A DNA stretch of 64,000 nt from Pseudooceanicola spongiae. GTDB lineage: Bacteria; Pseudomonadota; Alphaproteobacteria; Rhodobacterales; Rhodobacteraceae. Where the stretch lies: NCBI RefSeq assembly GCF_014899185.1, contig NZ_CP045201.1, positions 3,635,501 through 3,699,500 of the forward strand, in the 5' to 3' direction. A model generated the notes under the pieces. That model made no database searches and was not told where the DNA came from. It saw only the letters and a list, made by a program, of their open reading frames with translations. Positions 8,553 through 16,439 of the stretch are shown in pieces. A program made the translations under genes and the position numbers. How positions within the stretch are numbered: position 1 is the first letter of the stretch; each line of letters begins with the position of its first letter.

Positions 8553-9158
8553 TCAGTGCAGAAAAACCGGGTAGAGCGAGGCCACCAGCAGCGCGGCCAT
8601 CGACCAGTTGAAGGTGCGCAGCCGGGCCGGGTTGTGCAGGAGCCGCCGCATCTGTTGCCCCAGCAGCACCCAGACCGACAGAGCCGGAAGGCAGACCAGC
8701 CCGAAGACCACCGCGATCACCGCGACGGCAGCCAGATCGCGTCCCGGCGCATAGATGGTGATCGCGGTCAGTGCCATGGTCCAAGCTTTTGGGTTAACCC
8801 ATTGAAAAGCGGCGGCCTGTAGAAAGCTCATCGGGCGGCGTGTCGGGTCGGCCTCGCCACTGGGCGGTGCGGCATGGGCGATTTTCCACGCCAGATACAG
8901 CAGATAGACCACGCAGGCGACCGTCAGGATCCGGCGCAACACAGGGACCGTTTCAAACAGCTGCATCAGCCCGATGCCGACCAGCACCACCATCGCGGCA
9001 AAGCCAAGGGCAATGCCCAGCATATGCGGCAGGCTGCGCCGATAGCCAAAATTCGCGCCCGAGGCCATGACCATCAGGTTGTTCGGCCCTGGTGTCACAC
9101 TCGAGACGGTGCAGAACAGGGTCAGCGCGGCAAGGAAGTTCAGCGATAGCATGGTCAT
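8553..9158 (-). CDS. LysE family amino acid exporter
   Basis: Inner-membrane exporter of the LysE/RhtB family, about 201 residues from the ATG at 9158 (alternative ATGs at 9173 and 9152). The family signature TPGPNNLMV lies near residue 22-30, followed by about six hydrophobic helices and the QWxNPKAW segment near residue 120. An Lrp/AsnC regulator is transcribed divergently from a start 100 bp away, the classical arrangement for a regulator controlling an amino acid exporter. The exported substrate cannot be told. Confidence 0.88.
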   Translation of the reverse strand: MTMLSLNFLAALTLFCTVSSVTPGPNNLMVMASGANFGYRRSLPHMLGIALGFAAMVVLVGIGLMQLFETVPVLRRILTVACVVYLLYLAWKIAHAAPPSGEADPTRRPMSFLQAAAFQWVNPKAWTMALTAITIYAPGRDLAAVAVIAVVFGLVCLPALSVWVLLGQQMRRLLHNPARLRTFNWSMAALLVASLYPVFLH

Positions 9159-9258
9159 GATGCACTCTGGCAAGTTAGGATCTGGGAGTGCAATCCTATG
9201 CGCTTTTTAGCGCGCAGTGGTTGCGATCTGCGGCCTCTAGAGATGGATTTTGCAACAT

Positions 9259-9711
9259 ATGACCAAGCTTGACGATCTGAACCGAAAGATATTGCGTTTG
9301 TTGTCACGCGAGGGGCGCCTTTCGAATCTGGAGCTGGCCGAACGTGTCGGCCTCTCCCCCTCGGCCTGCCTGCGCCGGGTGCAGGAGCTTGAGCGCGCTG
9401 GTGTGATCCTCGGCTATCGCGCCGTGCTCGACCCGCTCGCCATGGGGGCGGGCTTCATCGCCTATATCACCGTCGGGCTATCCGAGCATACCAAGCTGGC
9501 GCAGGAAACCTTCGAGCAAGCGATGCAGGGCGCGCCCGAGGTGCGCGAGTGTCACAATATCACCGGTGCGCGCGAATATCTGCTACGCATCGAGGCGGCA
9601 GATCTTGCCGCCTACAAGAGGTTTCACACCGATGTTCTGGGTACCCTGCCGCATGTCAATGCGCTGACATCCTATGTGGTCATGGGCTCGGCCAAGGATG
9701 AACGGGCGTGA
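9259..9711 (+). CDS. Lrp/AsnC family transcriptional regulator (divergent from LysE exporter)
   Basis: DNA-binding protein of 150 residues with an N-terminal winged helix-turn-helix (LSNLELAERVGLSPSACLRRVQ, residues about 22-43) and a C-terminal RAM/ACT-like effector domain (GYRAVLDPLAMG onward). It begins at 9259 (MTKLDDLN), which fits the family better than the ATG nine bases earlier. Its position back-to-back with the LysE-type exporter suggests that it senses an amino acid and controls the exporter. The gap contains GTTGC...GCAAC half-sites (about 9219 and 9250) that could be an operator, but this is weak. Confidence 0.9.
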   Translation: MTKLDDLNRKILRLLSREGRLSNLELAERVGLSPSACLRRVQELERAGVILGYRAVLDPLAMGAGFIAYITVGLSEHTKLAQETFEQAMQGAPEVRECHNITGAREYLLRIEAADLAAYKRFHTDVLGTLPHVNALTSYVVMGSAKDERA

Positions 9712-9715
9712 CGTC

Positions 9716-10264
9716 TCAGCTGCAGTAGGCGGCCTGTTCCTCGATGGCTGCGCCAGCACCAGCGAGGCTGATCGGATAGGTTTGCCCGCCGATGGTCAGC
9801 TGCTCACCGCGCCGCAGGATCTCAAGGAAAGTGTCGCGGGCGGTGTCGTCGGGGAAGATCATCTTGTAGCCCTGAACCTTGCCGCTGGCGATCTTGGGGT
9901 CTTTGGTGGCGCCGGTGTATTGCACCAGATAGCCGCCCTCATTGCCGTCCACAGCAAAGCGAACCTCGGCCATATACTCTTTGCCACGTCCGGCCTTGCC
10001 CGGCACTCCCGGCAGTTTTTCGCCAAAGCCGAGGCGAATCGAGCGACCGGCCTCGTCGCAGCGAATCGAAAAGTATTCGCCAACCTGCGCACGTTCCTGC
10101 GTCAGGTACATCAGCAGCCCGTCCTTGTCGGCTTCCTTGCTTTGCATCCATTGCCCGGCAAAGACCTTGGCGATCGGCGTTTCGATCACGTCCTGCGCGG
10201 CAAGAGGGGTGGATAGGCACAGGCTGGTCAGGCCAATGGCAAGGGCAGTGGTGGGCAGGCGCAT
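9716..10264 (-). CDS. Secreted/periplasmic protein of unknown function
   Basis: 182 residues that I do not recognise as a named family. The N-terminus is a clear signal peptide (MRLPTTALAIGLTSLCLSTP, probable cleavage after LAAQ). The mature part carries two cysteines (IRCDEAG near residue 69 and AYCS at the C-terminus) that could form a disulfide. It has a mixed alpha/beta look without repeats. The stop lies only 4 bp from the stop of the converging Lrp gene. Upstream is a 278-bp gap that holds the mcl1 terminator. Function unknown. Confidence 0.72.
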   Translation of the reverse strand: MRLPTTALAIGLTSLCLSTPLAAQDVIETPIAKVFAGQWMQSKEADKDGLLMYLTQERAQVGEYFSIRCDEAGRSIRLGFGEKLPGVPGKAGRGKEYMAEVRFAVDGNEGGYLVQYTGATKDPKIASGKVQGYKMIFPDDTARDTFLEILRRGEQLTIGGQTYPISLAGAGAAIEEQAAYCS

Positions 10265-10490
10265 GAGAATCTCCGGTCGCTGGCTGCGAAAGTCGTGGTC
10301 TCGTGCAACCTAAGGCGTTGTAAAGATTTGCCAAGAGCGGTTTTGGGGTGGATTTGTCCGATGCCGAACACAAAGCCGTCAGAGCCCTGATCGCGCTTAA
10401 CCCGAGCCCATATCACAGGCACGAAACGTGGCATACGCCGCCGCATGTTTTTTTGCTGAAAGTCGTGATAAAACCTAAGCTTAAATAGGG

Positions 10491-10525
10491 GAAGCGCCCG
10501 TGAGTCCTCCTCTCACGGGCGCTTC
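10491..10525. terminator. Strong hairpin downstream of mcl1
   Basis: A 14-bp perfect stem (GAAGCGCCCGTGAG / CTCACGGGCGCTTC) with a 7-base loop, 18 bp beyond the mcl1 stop on the minus strand. No long T run follows, so termination strength is uncertain. Confidence 0.65.
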
Positions 10526-10542
10526 GCCGAGCATGCCTGCAG

Positions 10543-11505
10543 TCACTCCCCCGCGGCTATCAGCTCGGCTTGTCTCACGATTACTTGTGCCTGTTTTATA
10601 GATGCAATGTCAACAAGTCGACCTTTATATACTGTCGCCCCTGCTCCCGTTTTACGGGCGTCTTCCATTGCGGACAGGATCTCTTTAGCTTCGGTGACCT
10701 TCGCCTGCGTAGGGGTGAAGACCTCGTTCGCCAGAGCGATCTGTTTCGGGTGGATCGCCCATTTCCCGACCATGCCGAGGGTGGCCGAGCGCAGTGACTG
10801 CGCACGGAATCCTTCGTCGTCAGAGAAGTCGCCAAAGGGGCCGTCGACCGGCAAAAGCCCATGTGTACGGCAGGCTGCGACAATGGCCGTTTGCGCCCAA
10901 TGCCATGGATCTGCCCAATATTTTTGCCCCTGACGCAGCATATAGTAGTCTTCCTGGGTGCCGCCGATGCCCGTCGTCTGCATCCCCATCGAGGCCGCGA
11001 AATCCGCCGCGCCAAGGCTCATCGCCTCCAGCCGGGGCGAGGCGGCGGCGATTTCCTCGACGTGAGACAGGCCGGCGGCGCTCTCGATGATCACCTCAAA
11101 GGCGATCCGTTTTTGGCGACCTTTGGCCGTTTCAATGGCGGTGACGAGGGCATCGACAGCATAGATATCGGCCGCGCAACCGACCTTGGGAATCATGATT
11201 TGATCCAGCCGCTCGTCACAATTTTCCAGAAGATCGACGACATCGCGATACCACCACGGCGTATCGAGCCCGTTGATTCGCACCGAAAGGGTCTTGTTGC
11301 CCCAGTCGACATCGCCAATCGCCTCGATGACGTTCCTGCGCGCTTGCGGTTTGTCGTCGGGCGACACTGCGTCTTCCAGATCCAGATTGATCACATCCGC
11401 CGCCGAGGCTGCCATCTTGGCAAACAGCTTGGTGTTTGAGCCGGGTCCGAAAAGCTGGCAGCGGTTCGGGCGCGCGGGCGGCTGGGGCTGGAGTCTGAAG
11501 GACAT
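10543..11505 (-). CDS. mcl1: L-malyl-CoA/beta-methylmalyl-CoA lyase
   Basis: HpcH/HpaI-aldolase/citrate-lyase-fold enzyme of 320 residues that reversibly cleaves L-malyl-CoA to acetyl-CoA plus glyoxylate, and beta-methylmalyl-CoA to propionyl-CoA plus glyoxylate. These are the later steps of the ethylmalonyl-CoA pathway for acetate assimilation. The sequence closely follows what I know of the Rhodobacter sphaeroides Mcl1 protein: PPARPNRCQLFGPGS at the N-terminus, INLDLEDAV with acidic metal ligands, IMIPKVG, FEVIIESAAG, and GKWAIHPKQ towards the end. The start at 11505 (MSFRLQPQ) matches that protein; the in-frame extension to 11763 does not. It is divergent from dgcN. Confidence 0.93.
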   Translation of the reverse strand: MSFRLQPQPPARPNRCQLFGPGSNTKLFAKMAASAADVINLDLEDAVSPDDKPQARRNVIEAIGDVDWGNKTLSVRINGLDTPWWYRDVVDLLENCDERLDQIMIPKVGCAADIYAVDALVTAIETAKGRQKRIAFEVIIESAAGLSHVEEIAAASPRLEAMSLGAADFAASMGMQTTGIGGTQEDYYMLRQGQKYWADPWHWAQTAIVAACRTHGLLPVDGPFGDFSDDEGFRAQSLRSATLGMVGKWAIHPKQIALANEVFTPTQAKVTEAKEILSAMEDARKTGAGATVYKGRLVDIASIKQAQVIVRQAELIAAGE

Positions 11506-11654
11506 TCTGCGACACCTTGGTAATGAAGTTACGAAATATCTTTCCCATTTGATATTAAGTTGCGCGACCATCTTCAAGTGCATTTTGCGCTGCGGCGACG
11601 CTTCTGCGCTGCAGCGGAAGATCCTTCGAAGTGGATGCCTGCTCGGCGGACAAA

Positions 11655-11691
11655 CTTGCGCAAATGAGCTGCGGTGCGCCGAATTTGCAAA
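11655..11691. promoter_or_regulatory. Possible operator pair between mcl1 and dgcN (TTGCGCAA and TTTGCAAA palindromes)
   Basis: Two similar palindromic sites, CTTGCGCAAA (11655-11664) and a perfect TTTGCAAA (11684-11691), lie in the 242-bp divergent gap. TTTGCAAA is the half-site known for PccR/RamB-type regulators of propionyl-CoA and acetate metabolism, which fits a gene for an ethylmalonyl-CoA pathway enzyme. The two sites differ and their spacing is not the known one, so this is suggestive only. Confidence 0.35.
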
Positions 11692-11747
11692 CACCTTGAT
11701 GCGGAATGGGGGCAAGCTGGTGGAAAGTCTGCTGGGAGTATGACGAC

Positions 11748-12752
11748 ATGATCGAGACACCATATCTGCTTTTCCTCGGCGATGCGCCGGACGCGCTCGC
11801 TGCCAAGGTCGCCCAAGGCATCAAGGACTGGCGCCCTGACAATTGCGTCGGGCAGTTCCGCATGGACGGCTGCAAGGCCAACCTCGGCCTGACCGACATG
11901 ACGCTGGCCGAGGCCAAGGCCGCTGGCGCCAAAACGCTGGTGATCGGCGTCGCCAACCGCGGCGGCATGATCTCGCAAGCCTGGAAGAAGGTGCTGGTTG
12001 AGGCGCTGGAAGAGGGCTTTGATATTGCCTCGGGCCTGCACAACCTGCTGCGCAACGAACCGGACCTGAAAGCCGTGGCCGAGGCCACCGGCCGCACGTT
12101 GCACGACGTGCGCATCCCCACCGTGCAATACCCGATCGCCAATGGCGAGAAACGTACCGGCAAGCGTTGCCTGGCCGTCGGCACCGACTGTTCGGTCGGC
12201 AAGATGTACACCGCGCTGGCGATGGACAAGGAAATGAAAGAGCGTGGGCTGAAATCGAGCTTCCGCGCCACCGGCCAGACCGGCATCCTGATCACCGGCG
12301 AAGGCGTGCCGCTGGACGCCGTGATCGCCGACTTCATGGCCGGGTCGGTCGAATATCTGACGCCCGACAATGATGCTGACCACTGGGACATGATCGAGGG
12401 GCAGGGCAGCCTGTTCCACGCCTCCTACTCCGGTGTGACGATGGCGCTGGTGCATGGCGGTCAGCCGGACGCGCTGGTGCTGTGCCACGAGCCGACACGC
12501 GAGCATATGCGCGGTCTGCCGTCGTACAAACTGCCGACGCTGGAAGCGCTGCGCGACGTGGCGTTGACGCTGGCGCATGTTGTGAACGCGGGCTGCACCG
12601 TCATCGGGATTTCGGTGAACACGCAGCATCTGAGCGACGACGAGGCCAACGCCTATCTGGCGGAAGTCGAAGAGCGGATGGGTCTGCCCGCCGTGGATCC
12701 GTTCCGTCTGGGCGCGGGTCGTCTGGTGGATGCGCTGGTCGCACTCGGGTGA
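11748..12752 (+). CDS. dgcN: D-glutamate N-acetyltransferase DgcN (DUF1611 family)
   Basis: 334-residue DUF1611 protein. Family knowledge assigns DgcN the acetylation of D-glutamate, the first step of a D-glutamate catabolic route in marine proteobacteria and haloarchaea. The sequence has an N-terminal Rossmann-like domain and a P-loop-like GTDCSVGKM at about residues 145-153, with RATGQTGILI and EGQGSLFHASYSG further on. The start at 11748 is the ATG that gives MIETPYLLF. It is followed after 82 bp by dgcA and then by a D-amino-acid aminotransferase, the expected context for the pathway. It shares a divergent promoter region with mcl1. Confidence 0.82.
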   Translation: MIETPYLLFLGDAPDALAAKVAQGIKDWRPDNCVGQFRMDGCKANLGLTDMTLAEAKAAGAKTLVIGVANRGGMISQAWKKVLVEALEEGFDIASGLHNLLRNEPDLKAVAEATGRTLHDVRIPTVQYPIANGEKRTGKRCLAVGTDCSVGKMYTALAMDKEMKERGLKSSFRATGQTGILITGEGVPLDAVIADFMAGSVEYLTPDNDADHWDMIEGQGSLFHASYSGVTMALVHGGQPDALVLCHEPTREHMRGLPSYKLPTLEALRDVALTLAHVVNAGCTVIGISVNTQHLSDDEANAYLAEVEERMGLPAVDPFRLGAGRLVDALVALG

Positions 12753-12789
12753 TCTGACATCCCGCTGGGGGCGCTGCTGAAAATGGCAG

Positions 12790-12824
12790 GTGCCTCCGGC
12801 GGGAGTATTTCGGCAAGAAGAAGG
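12790..12824 (+). repeat. Dispersed intergenic repeat R1 (copy 1), ahead of dgcA
   Basis: Copy of a 33-40-bp repeat with the core GCCTCCGGCGGGAGTATTT, then two variable bases and GGCAAGAAGAAGG. Four other copies in the window are at 24746-24785 (inverted), 28971-29003, 40151-40184 and 54111-54150. In this copy the AGAAGAAGG end lies 10-15 bp before the dgcA start and would serve as its ribosome binding site. Confidence 0.8.
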
Positions 12825-12834
12825 GGTGAGGTCC

Positions 12835-13800
12835 GTGCAGATAGATGTGACGCGCGACAAGTTTCCATTGGCGCAGGTGTTCCGGATCAGCCGTGGGGCG
12901 CGGACCGAGGCTGAGGTGCTGACGGTCACGCTGCGGGATGGCGATTTCGTGGGGAGGGGCGAATGTGTGCCCTATGCCCGCTACGACGAAACGCTGGCCT
13001 CGGTCGAGGCGCAGATCGCGGCGCTGCCGCTGGATATCACCCGCAAGGGTCTGCAGGATCTGCTGGAGCCGGGGGCCGCGCGCAATGCGGTGGACTGCGC
13101 GCTCTGGGATCTGGAAGCGAAGCGGGCTGGCAAGCGCGTGTGGGAGCTGGCTCGTTTGCCGGCACCCAAGCCCGAGATCACCGCCTATACCTTGTCGCTG
13201 GACGAGCCTGCGGCGATGGAAGCGCAGGCGGTGAAGAATGCTTTTCGTCCCCTGCTGAAGATCAAGCTGGGCACGCCGGACGATATGCCCCGGCTGGAGG
13301 CCGTGCGGCGGGGCGCACCGAAATCACGCATCATTATCGATGCCAATGAGGGCTGGAGCGCCGAGGTCTATGCCGATCTGTCGTCGCATCTGATCCGTCT
13401 GGGTGTCACGCTGGTCGAGCAGCCCCTGCCGGCCGGCCTCGACGAGGCGCTGATCGGGATGGAGCGCCCCGTTCCGGTCTGTGCCGACGAGAGCTGCCAT
13501 GACCGCGCCAGCCTGCCCAAGCTGAAGGGCAAGTATGACGTGGTGAACATCAAGCTCGACAAGACCGGCGGTCTGACCGAGGCGCTGGCGCTGCGCGATG
13601 CCGCCTTGGCCGAAGGCTACGGCGTCATGGTGGGCTGCATGGTCGGCTCGTCGCTGGCGATGGCGCCTGCGGTGCTGGTGGCGCAGGGCGCGCTGGTCAC
13701 CGATCTGGATGGGCCGCTGCTGATGGCGCAGGATCGCGACGTGCCGCTGCACTATGACGAGGCGGGTGTGCATCCGTCAGTGCCGGAGCTCTGGGGCTGA
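12835..13800 (+). CDS. dgcA: N-acetyl-D-glutamate racemase DgcA (enolase superfamily, dipeptide-epimerase-like)
   Basis: 321-residue member of the mandelate racemase/muconate lactonizing enzyme group, close to L-Ala-D/L-Glu epimerases. Catalytic features are KIKLG with the KxK base near residue 143, the metal ligands in IDANEGW, EQPLP and ADESCHD, and the second base in NIKLDKTGG. Paired with dgcN it is best read as DgcA, which racemises N-acetyl-D-glutamate to the L form. A muropeptide epimerase is the alternative. I start it at GTG 12835; an in-frame GTG at 12826 is also possible. The AAGAAGG of repeat R1 just upstream appears to be its ribosome site. Confidence 0.78.
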   Translation: MQIDVTRDKFPLAQVFRISRGARTEAEVLTVTLRDGDFVGRGECVPYARYDETLASVEAQIAALPLDITRKGLQDLLEPGAARNAVDCALWDLEAKRAGKRVWELARLPAPKPEITAYTLSLDEPAAMEAQAVKNAFRPLLKIKLGTPDDMPRLEAVRRGAPKSRIIIDANEGWSAEVYADLSSHLIRLGVTLVEQPLPAGLDEALIGMERPVPVCADESCHDRASLPKLKGKYDVVNIKLDKTGGLTEALALRDAALAEGYGVMVGCMVGSSLAMAPAVLVAQGALVTDLDGPLLMAQDRDVPLHYDEAGVHPSVPELWG

Positions 13801-13913
13801 GGCCTCTCCACGTGAATTCCTCTTGTCCTTGCGCAGGCCGTCAGGGCAAGAGGCCATAACAGACAGCACCCGAGGGGGATCGCCCCGCGCCGGGCGATTT
13901 CAAGGAGTGTCCA

Positions 13914-14777
13914 ATGAGCCGCATTGTCTACGTGAATGGTGAATATCTGCCCGAGGAAGACGCGAAGATTTCCATCTTCGACCGCGGGTTCCTGATGGCG
14001 GATGGCGTTTATGAGGTGACCAGTATCCTCGACGGCAAGCTGATCGATTTCCCCGGTCACGCCAAACGGCTGGAACGTTCGCTGGGCGAGCTGGACATGG
14101 CCAACCCCGTCACCATGGACGAGCTGCTGGCGATCCACCGCGCGCTGGTTGCGAAGAACGATATTGTCGAGGGTCTGGTCTATCTGCAGATCACCCGTGG
14201 CGCGCCCGGCGATCGCGACTTCGCCTTTCCGGACCCGGCAGAGACACCGTCGACCATCGTGCTGTTCACCCAGAACAAGCCCGGTCTGGCCGACAGCCCT
14301 GCTGCGAAGAAGGGCACCAAGGTTATTTCCATCGAGGATATCCGCTGGGGTCGCCGCGACATCAAGACGGTGCAGCTGCTCTATCCATCGATGGGCAAGA
14401 TGATGGCCAAGAAGGCCGGCTGCGATGATGCCTGGATGGTCGAGGATGGCTTCGTGACCGAGGGCACCTCGAACAACGCCTATATCGTCAAGGGCGGCAA
14501 GATCATCACGCGTGAGCTGTCGACCGACATTTTGCATGGCATCACCCGCGCTGCCGTGCTGCGGCTGGCCGCCGAGGCGCAGATGGAGGTCGAGGAGCGC
14601 AACTTTACCATCGACGAGGCCAAGCAGGCGGATGAGGCCTTCACGACCTCTGCCAGCGCCTTCGTGATGCCGGTGGTCGAGATTGACGGTGTGGCTCTGG
14701 GCGACGGCACCCCCGGCGCAATCGCCAAACGTCTGCGCGAGATCTATCTGGAAGAGAGCCGCAAGACGGCGATCTGA
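13914..14777 (+). CDS. dat: D-amino-acid aminotransferase (class IV PLP-dependent transaminase)
   Basis: 287-residue fold-type IV PLP enzyme. The Schiff-base lysine lies in RRDIKTVQLL near residue 147, and the phosphate-binding EGTSNNAY motif near residue 184. FDRGFLMADGVYE at the N-terminus is typical of the D-amino-acid transaminase/branched-chain transaminase group. A strong AAGGAG site precedes the ATG. Third in line after dgcN and dgcA, it probably interconverts D-glutamate and other D-amino acids with 2-oxo acids. Branched-chain or 4-amino-4-deoxychorismate specificity cannot be excluded from sequence alone. Confidence 0.8.
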   Translation: MSRIVYVNGEYLPEEDAKISIFDRGFLMADGVYEVTSILDGKLIDFPGHAKRLERSLGELDMANPVTMDELLAIHRALVAKNDIVEGLVYLQITRGAPGDRDFAFPDPAETPSTIVLFTQNKPGLADSPAAKKGTKVISIEDIRWGRRDIKTVQLLYPSMGKMMAKKAGCDDAWMVEDGFVTEGTSNNAYIVKGGKIITRELSTDILHGITRAAVLRLAAEAQMEVEERNFTIDEAKQADEAFTTSASAFVMPVVEIDGVALGDGTPGAIAKRLREIYLEESRKTAI

Positions 14778-14849
14778 CGCCGACGGGGCAGGTGCCAGCG
14801 CGATTGTGATTGGCCCGCCCCGGCGCAAAAGATACACTACCCGCATGAG

Positions 14850-14878
14850 CAGAGCGCGCCAGAATCTGGCGCGCTCTG
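14850..14878. terminator. Hairpin downstream of the D-amino-acid operon
   Basis: A perfect inverted repeat (CAGAGCGCGCC / GGCGCGCTCTG) 72 bp after the aminotransferase stop and before the next gene. There is no T run, so it is a terminator-like or transcript-end hairpin. Confidence 0.5.
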
Positions 14879-14954
14879 TGCGTTGAACGGGCCATCGTGT
14901 CGCGATGGCTGACCTGACCCGCAAGACCGGCCCAGTCCGGTCGGGAGACTTCTG

Positions 14955-15746
14955 ATGCGCCTCGCTTCCTGCTCTATCGTGACCCTTCTGACGCTGGCCT
15001 CGCCGGCTTTGGCGGATGTGAAATTGTGCGACTATCGTCCCAGCGAATTGATCGGGACGCATTCCGGTGCGCTGAAGGGGGCTGCCGCAGTTGGATCCAT
15101 GGCGGGTGTGCCCGCCGTCGGCGGCGCCGGGATGAAGGGATTTTACGTCTTGTCGGACGTGGTCGGCGCCCCCGCGAACGACGCGGTCGAGCCCGAGAAA
15201 AAACGACTGGGACTGAAGGATGCGGCGGGGCTGGTCAGCAGTGCCGTCAGCGCCGTCTCCTCTGCCGCGATGCTGTCGCCTGCCGCGCTGGCTGCGGGGG
15301 CCGTTGCCGGTGTCGGCATGGCCGGAATGGAGAAGGTCTGCCAGCTGCGCGATGAACGGATCGATGACCCGCAGGCCGTGATGCTGATCCTCTATCAGGT
15401 CGCCGACAATGCCGACCCTGAGTATTTCGCGCGCACTACAGTTGACGGCGATCCCGCCATACGGGTGCGTCAGGACGATGGCGGCCATGCCGACTACAAG
15501 ATGGCCGATCTTTATATTGTCGATGGCGAGATCCGGCACCGCAAGTTGGGACGTGACACTGTGGTTGGTACGCTCGGGTTTCTGGTGACGGCGGGCGATC
15601 CTGTGGCCTATGATCCGGGCCCGCAGCCCATCACTACAACCGAACTTGAGGCCGCCCCGATCACCGACATCCCTGCCGAGGCGCCTCTGCCGGAGAGCCC
15701 CGCCGACGCGCCTGTGGATGCGCCCCTGAGCGCCCCTGTCGAATAG
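14955..15746 (+). CDS. Secreted protein of unknown function
   Basis: 263 residues with a signal peptide (MRLASCSIVTLLTLASPALA, cleavage before DVKLC). The mature part contains CDYRPSELIG with a cysteine, a long Ala/Gly/Val-rich hydrophobic stretch (about residues 90-125) that could insert in a membrane or form a helical hairpin, a VCQLRDERIDDPQ segment, and a proline- and acid-rich tail (about residues 220-263) that is probably disordered. I do not recognise the family. It stands alone, with its stop 18 bp from the converging DUF1244 gene. Confidence 0.7.
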   Translation: MRLASCSIVTLLTLASPALADVKLCDYRPSELIGTHSGALKGAAAVGSMAGVPAVGGAGMKGFYVLSDVVGAPANDAVEPEKKRLGLKDAAGLVSSAVSAVSSAAMLSPAALAAGAVAGVGMAGMEKVCQLRDERIDDPQAVMLILYQVADNADPEYFARTTVDGDPAIRVRQDDGGHADYKMADLYIVDGEIRHRKLGRDTVVGTLGFLVTAGDPVAYDPGPQPITTTELEAAPITDIPAEAPLPESPADAPVDAPLSAPVE

Positions 15747-15764
15747 GGCAGAGACGCCGGACTG

Positions 15765-16088
15765 TTACTTGTCCGGCGTACCGACATTTTCGCGAAACGC
15801 GGTGGTGAAGGCATCTTTCTTGGCGTCGCTCGCCTCGGTCTGGTGGGCGGCTTTCCAGTCCTCGAATGGGATGCCATAGAACTCCTCGCGCGCTTCGTCC
15901 TTGGTCATCTCGATGCCGCGGATGTTCGCGGCCTCCTGATACCAGCGGCTGAGGCAGTTGCGGCAGAACCCGGCCAGGTTCATCAGATCGATGTTCTGCA
16001 CCTCGGGGCGCTTGTCCATCAGGTGGTCGCGCAGGGCGCGAAAGGCTGCGGCCTCGAGCTCGATACGGGTCTTGTCGTCCATCGTCAT
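15765..16088 (-). CDS. DUF1244 family protein
   Basis: 107-residue cytoplasmic protein of the DUF1244 family, common in alpha- and gammaproteobacteria and without an agreed function. Recognisable conserved stretches are AAAFRALRDHL near the N-terminus, NLAGFCRNCLSRWY with the conserved CRNC pair (about residues 40-53) and EEFYGIPFEDWK (about residues 69-80). The two cysteines could bind metal. It is the last gene of a minus-strand run with the isomerase-like gene (12-bp gap) and N-formylglutamate amidohydrolase. Confidence 0.85.
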   Translation of the reverse strand: MTMDDKTRIELEAAAFRALRDHLMDKRPEVQNIDLMNLAGFCRNCLSRWYQEAANIRGIEMTKDEAREEFYGIPFEDWKAAHQTEASDAKKDAFTTAFRENVGTPDK

Positions 16089-16100
16089 CTCTCCTGTCGC

Positions 16101-16424
16101 TCAGCGTTTGCGGAACGAGGCTTTCGGGATCGCCACGGTTTCAACACACAGCGCACATGTCTCGGGCAGATCGCGCCGCAAGACCTCCATCACGGCGTCT
16201 GCCAGTTCACTGTGCTGGTCCGCGCCGCGCGTGTCCATCAGGCGCAACGTGACATGAGCAAAGCTCGGCTCACCCGACAGCAGCAGATAGTCGACCCGGT
16301 GCGCCCGCACCTTGACGGCGTCGCGCGGCACAGCCGGATGGGCGGCAACCGCCTCGGCCAGCGCCTGCATCAGCGGGTGCAGGGGCTGATCCAGACCGCC
16401 GTGTTCCAGAACGATATGGGGCAT
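16101..16424 (-). CDS. 5-carboxymethyl-2-hydroxymuconate isomerase-like protein (tautomerase superfamily)
   Basis: 107 residues starting MPHIVLEHG, so Pro2 is available as the catalytic N-terminal proline after Met removal, as in CHMI and other tautomerases. The length is slightly below the usual 120-130. No other homoprotocatechuate pathway genes are near, so it may act on another enol/keto substrate. It sits between DUF1244 (12 bp) and N-formylglutamate amidohydrolase (15 bp) in one operon. Confidence 0.75.
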   Translation of the reverse strand: MPHIVLEHGGLDQPLHPLMQALAEAVAAHPAVPRDAVKVRAHRVDYLLLSGEPSFAHVTLRLMDTRGADQHSELADAVMEVLRRDLPETCALCVETVAIPKASFRKR

Positions 16425-16439
16425 TGCGTGGTCCTTTGT

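Noticed and set aside
13819-13899. Two hairpins in the dgcA-aminotransferase gap as a riboswitch
   Set aside because: CCTCTTG/CAAGAGG (13819-13853) and ATCGCC/GGCGAT are simple stems with no conserved riboswitch core that I recognise.
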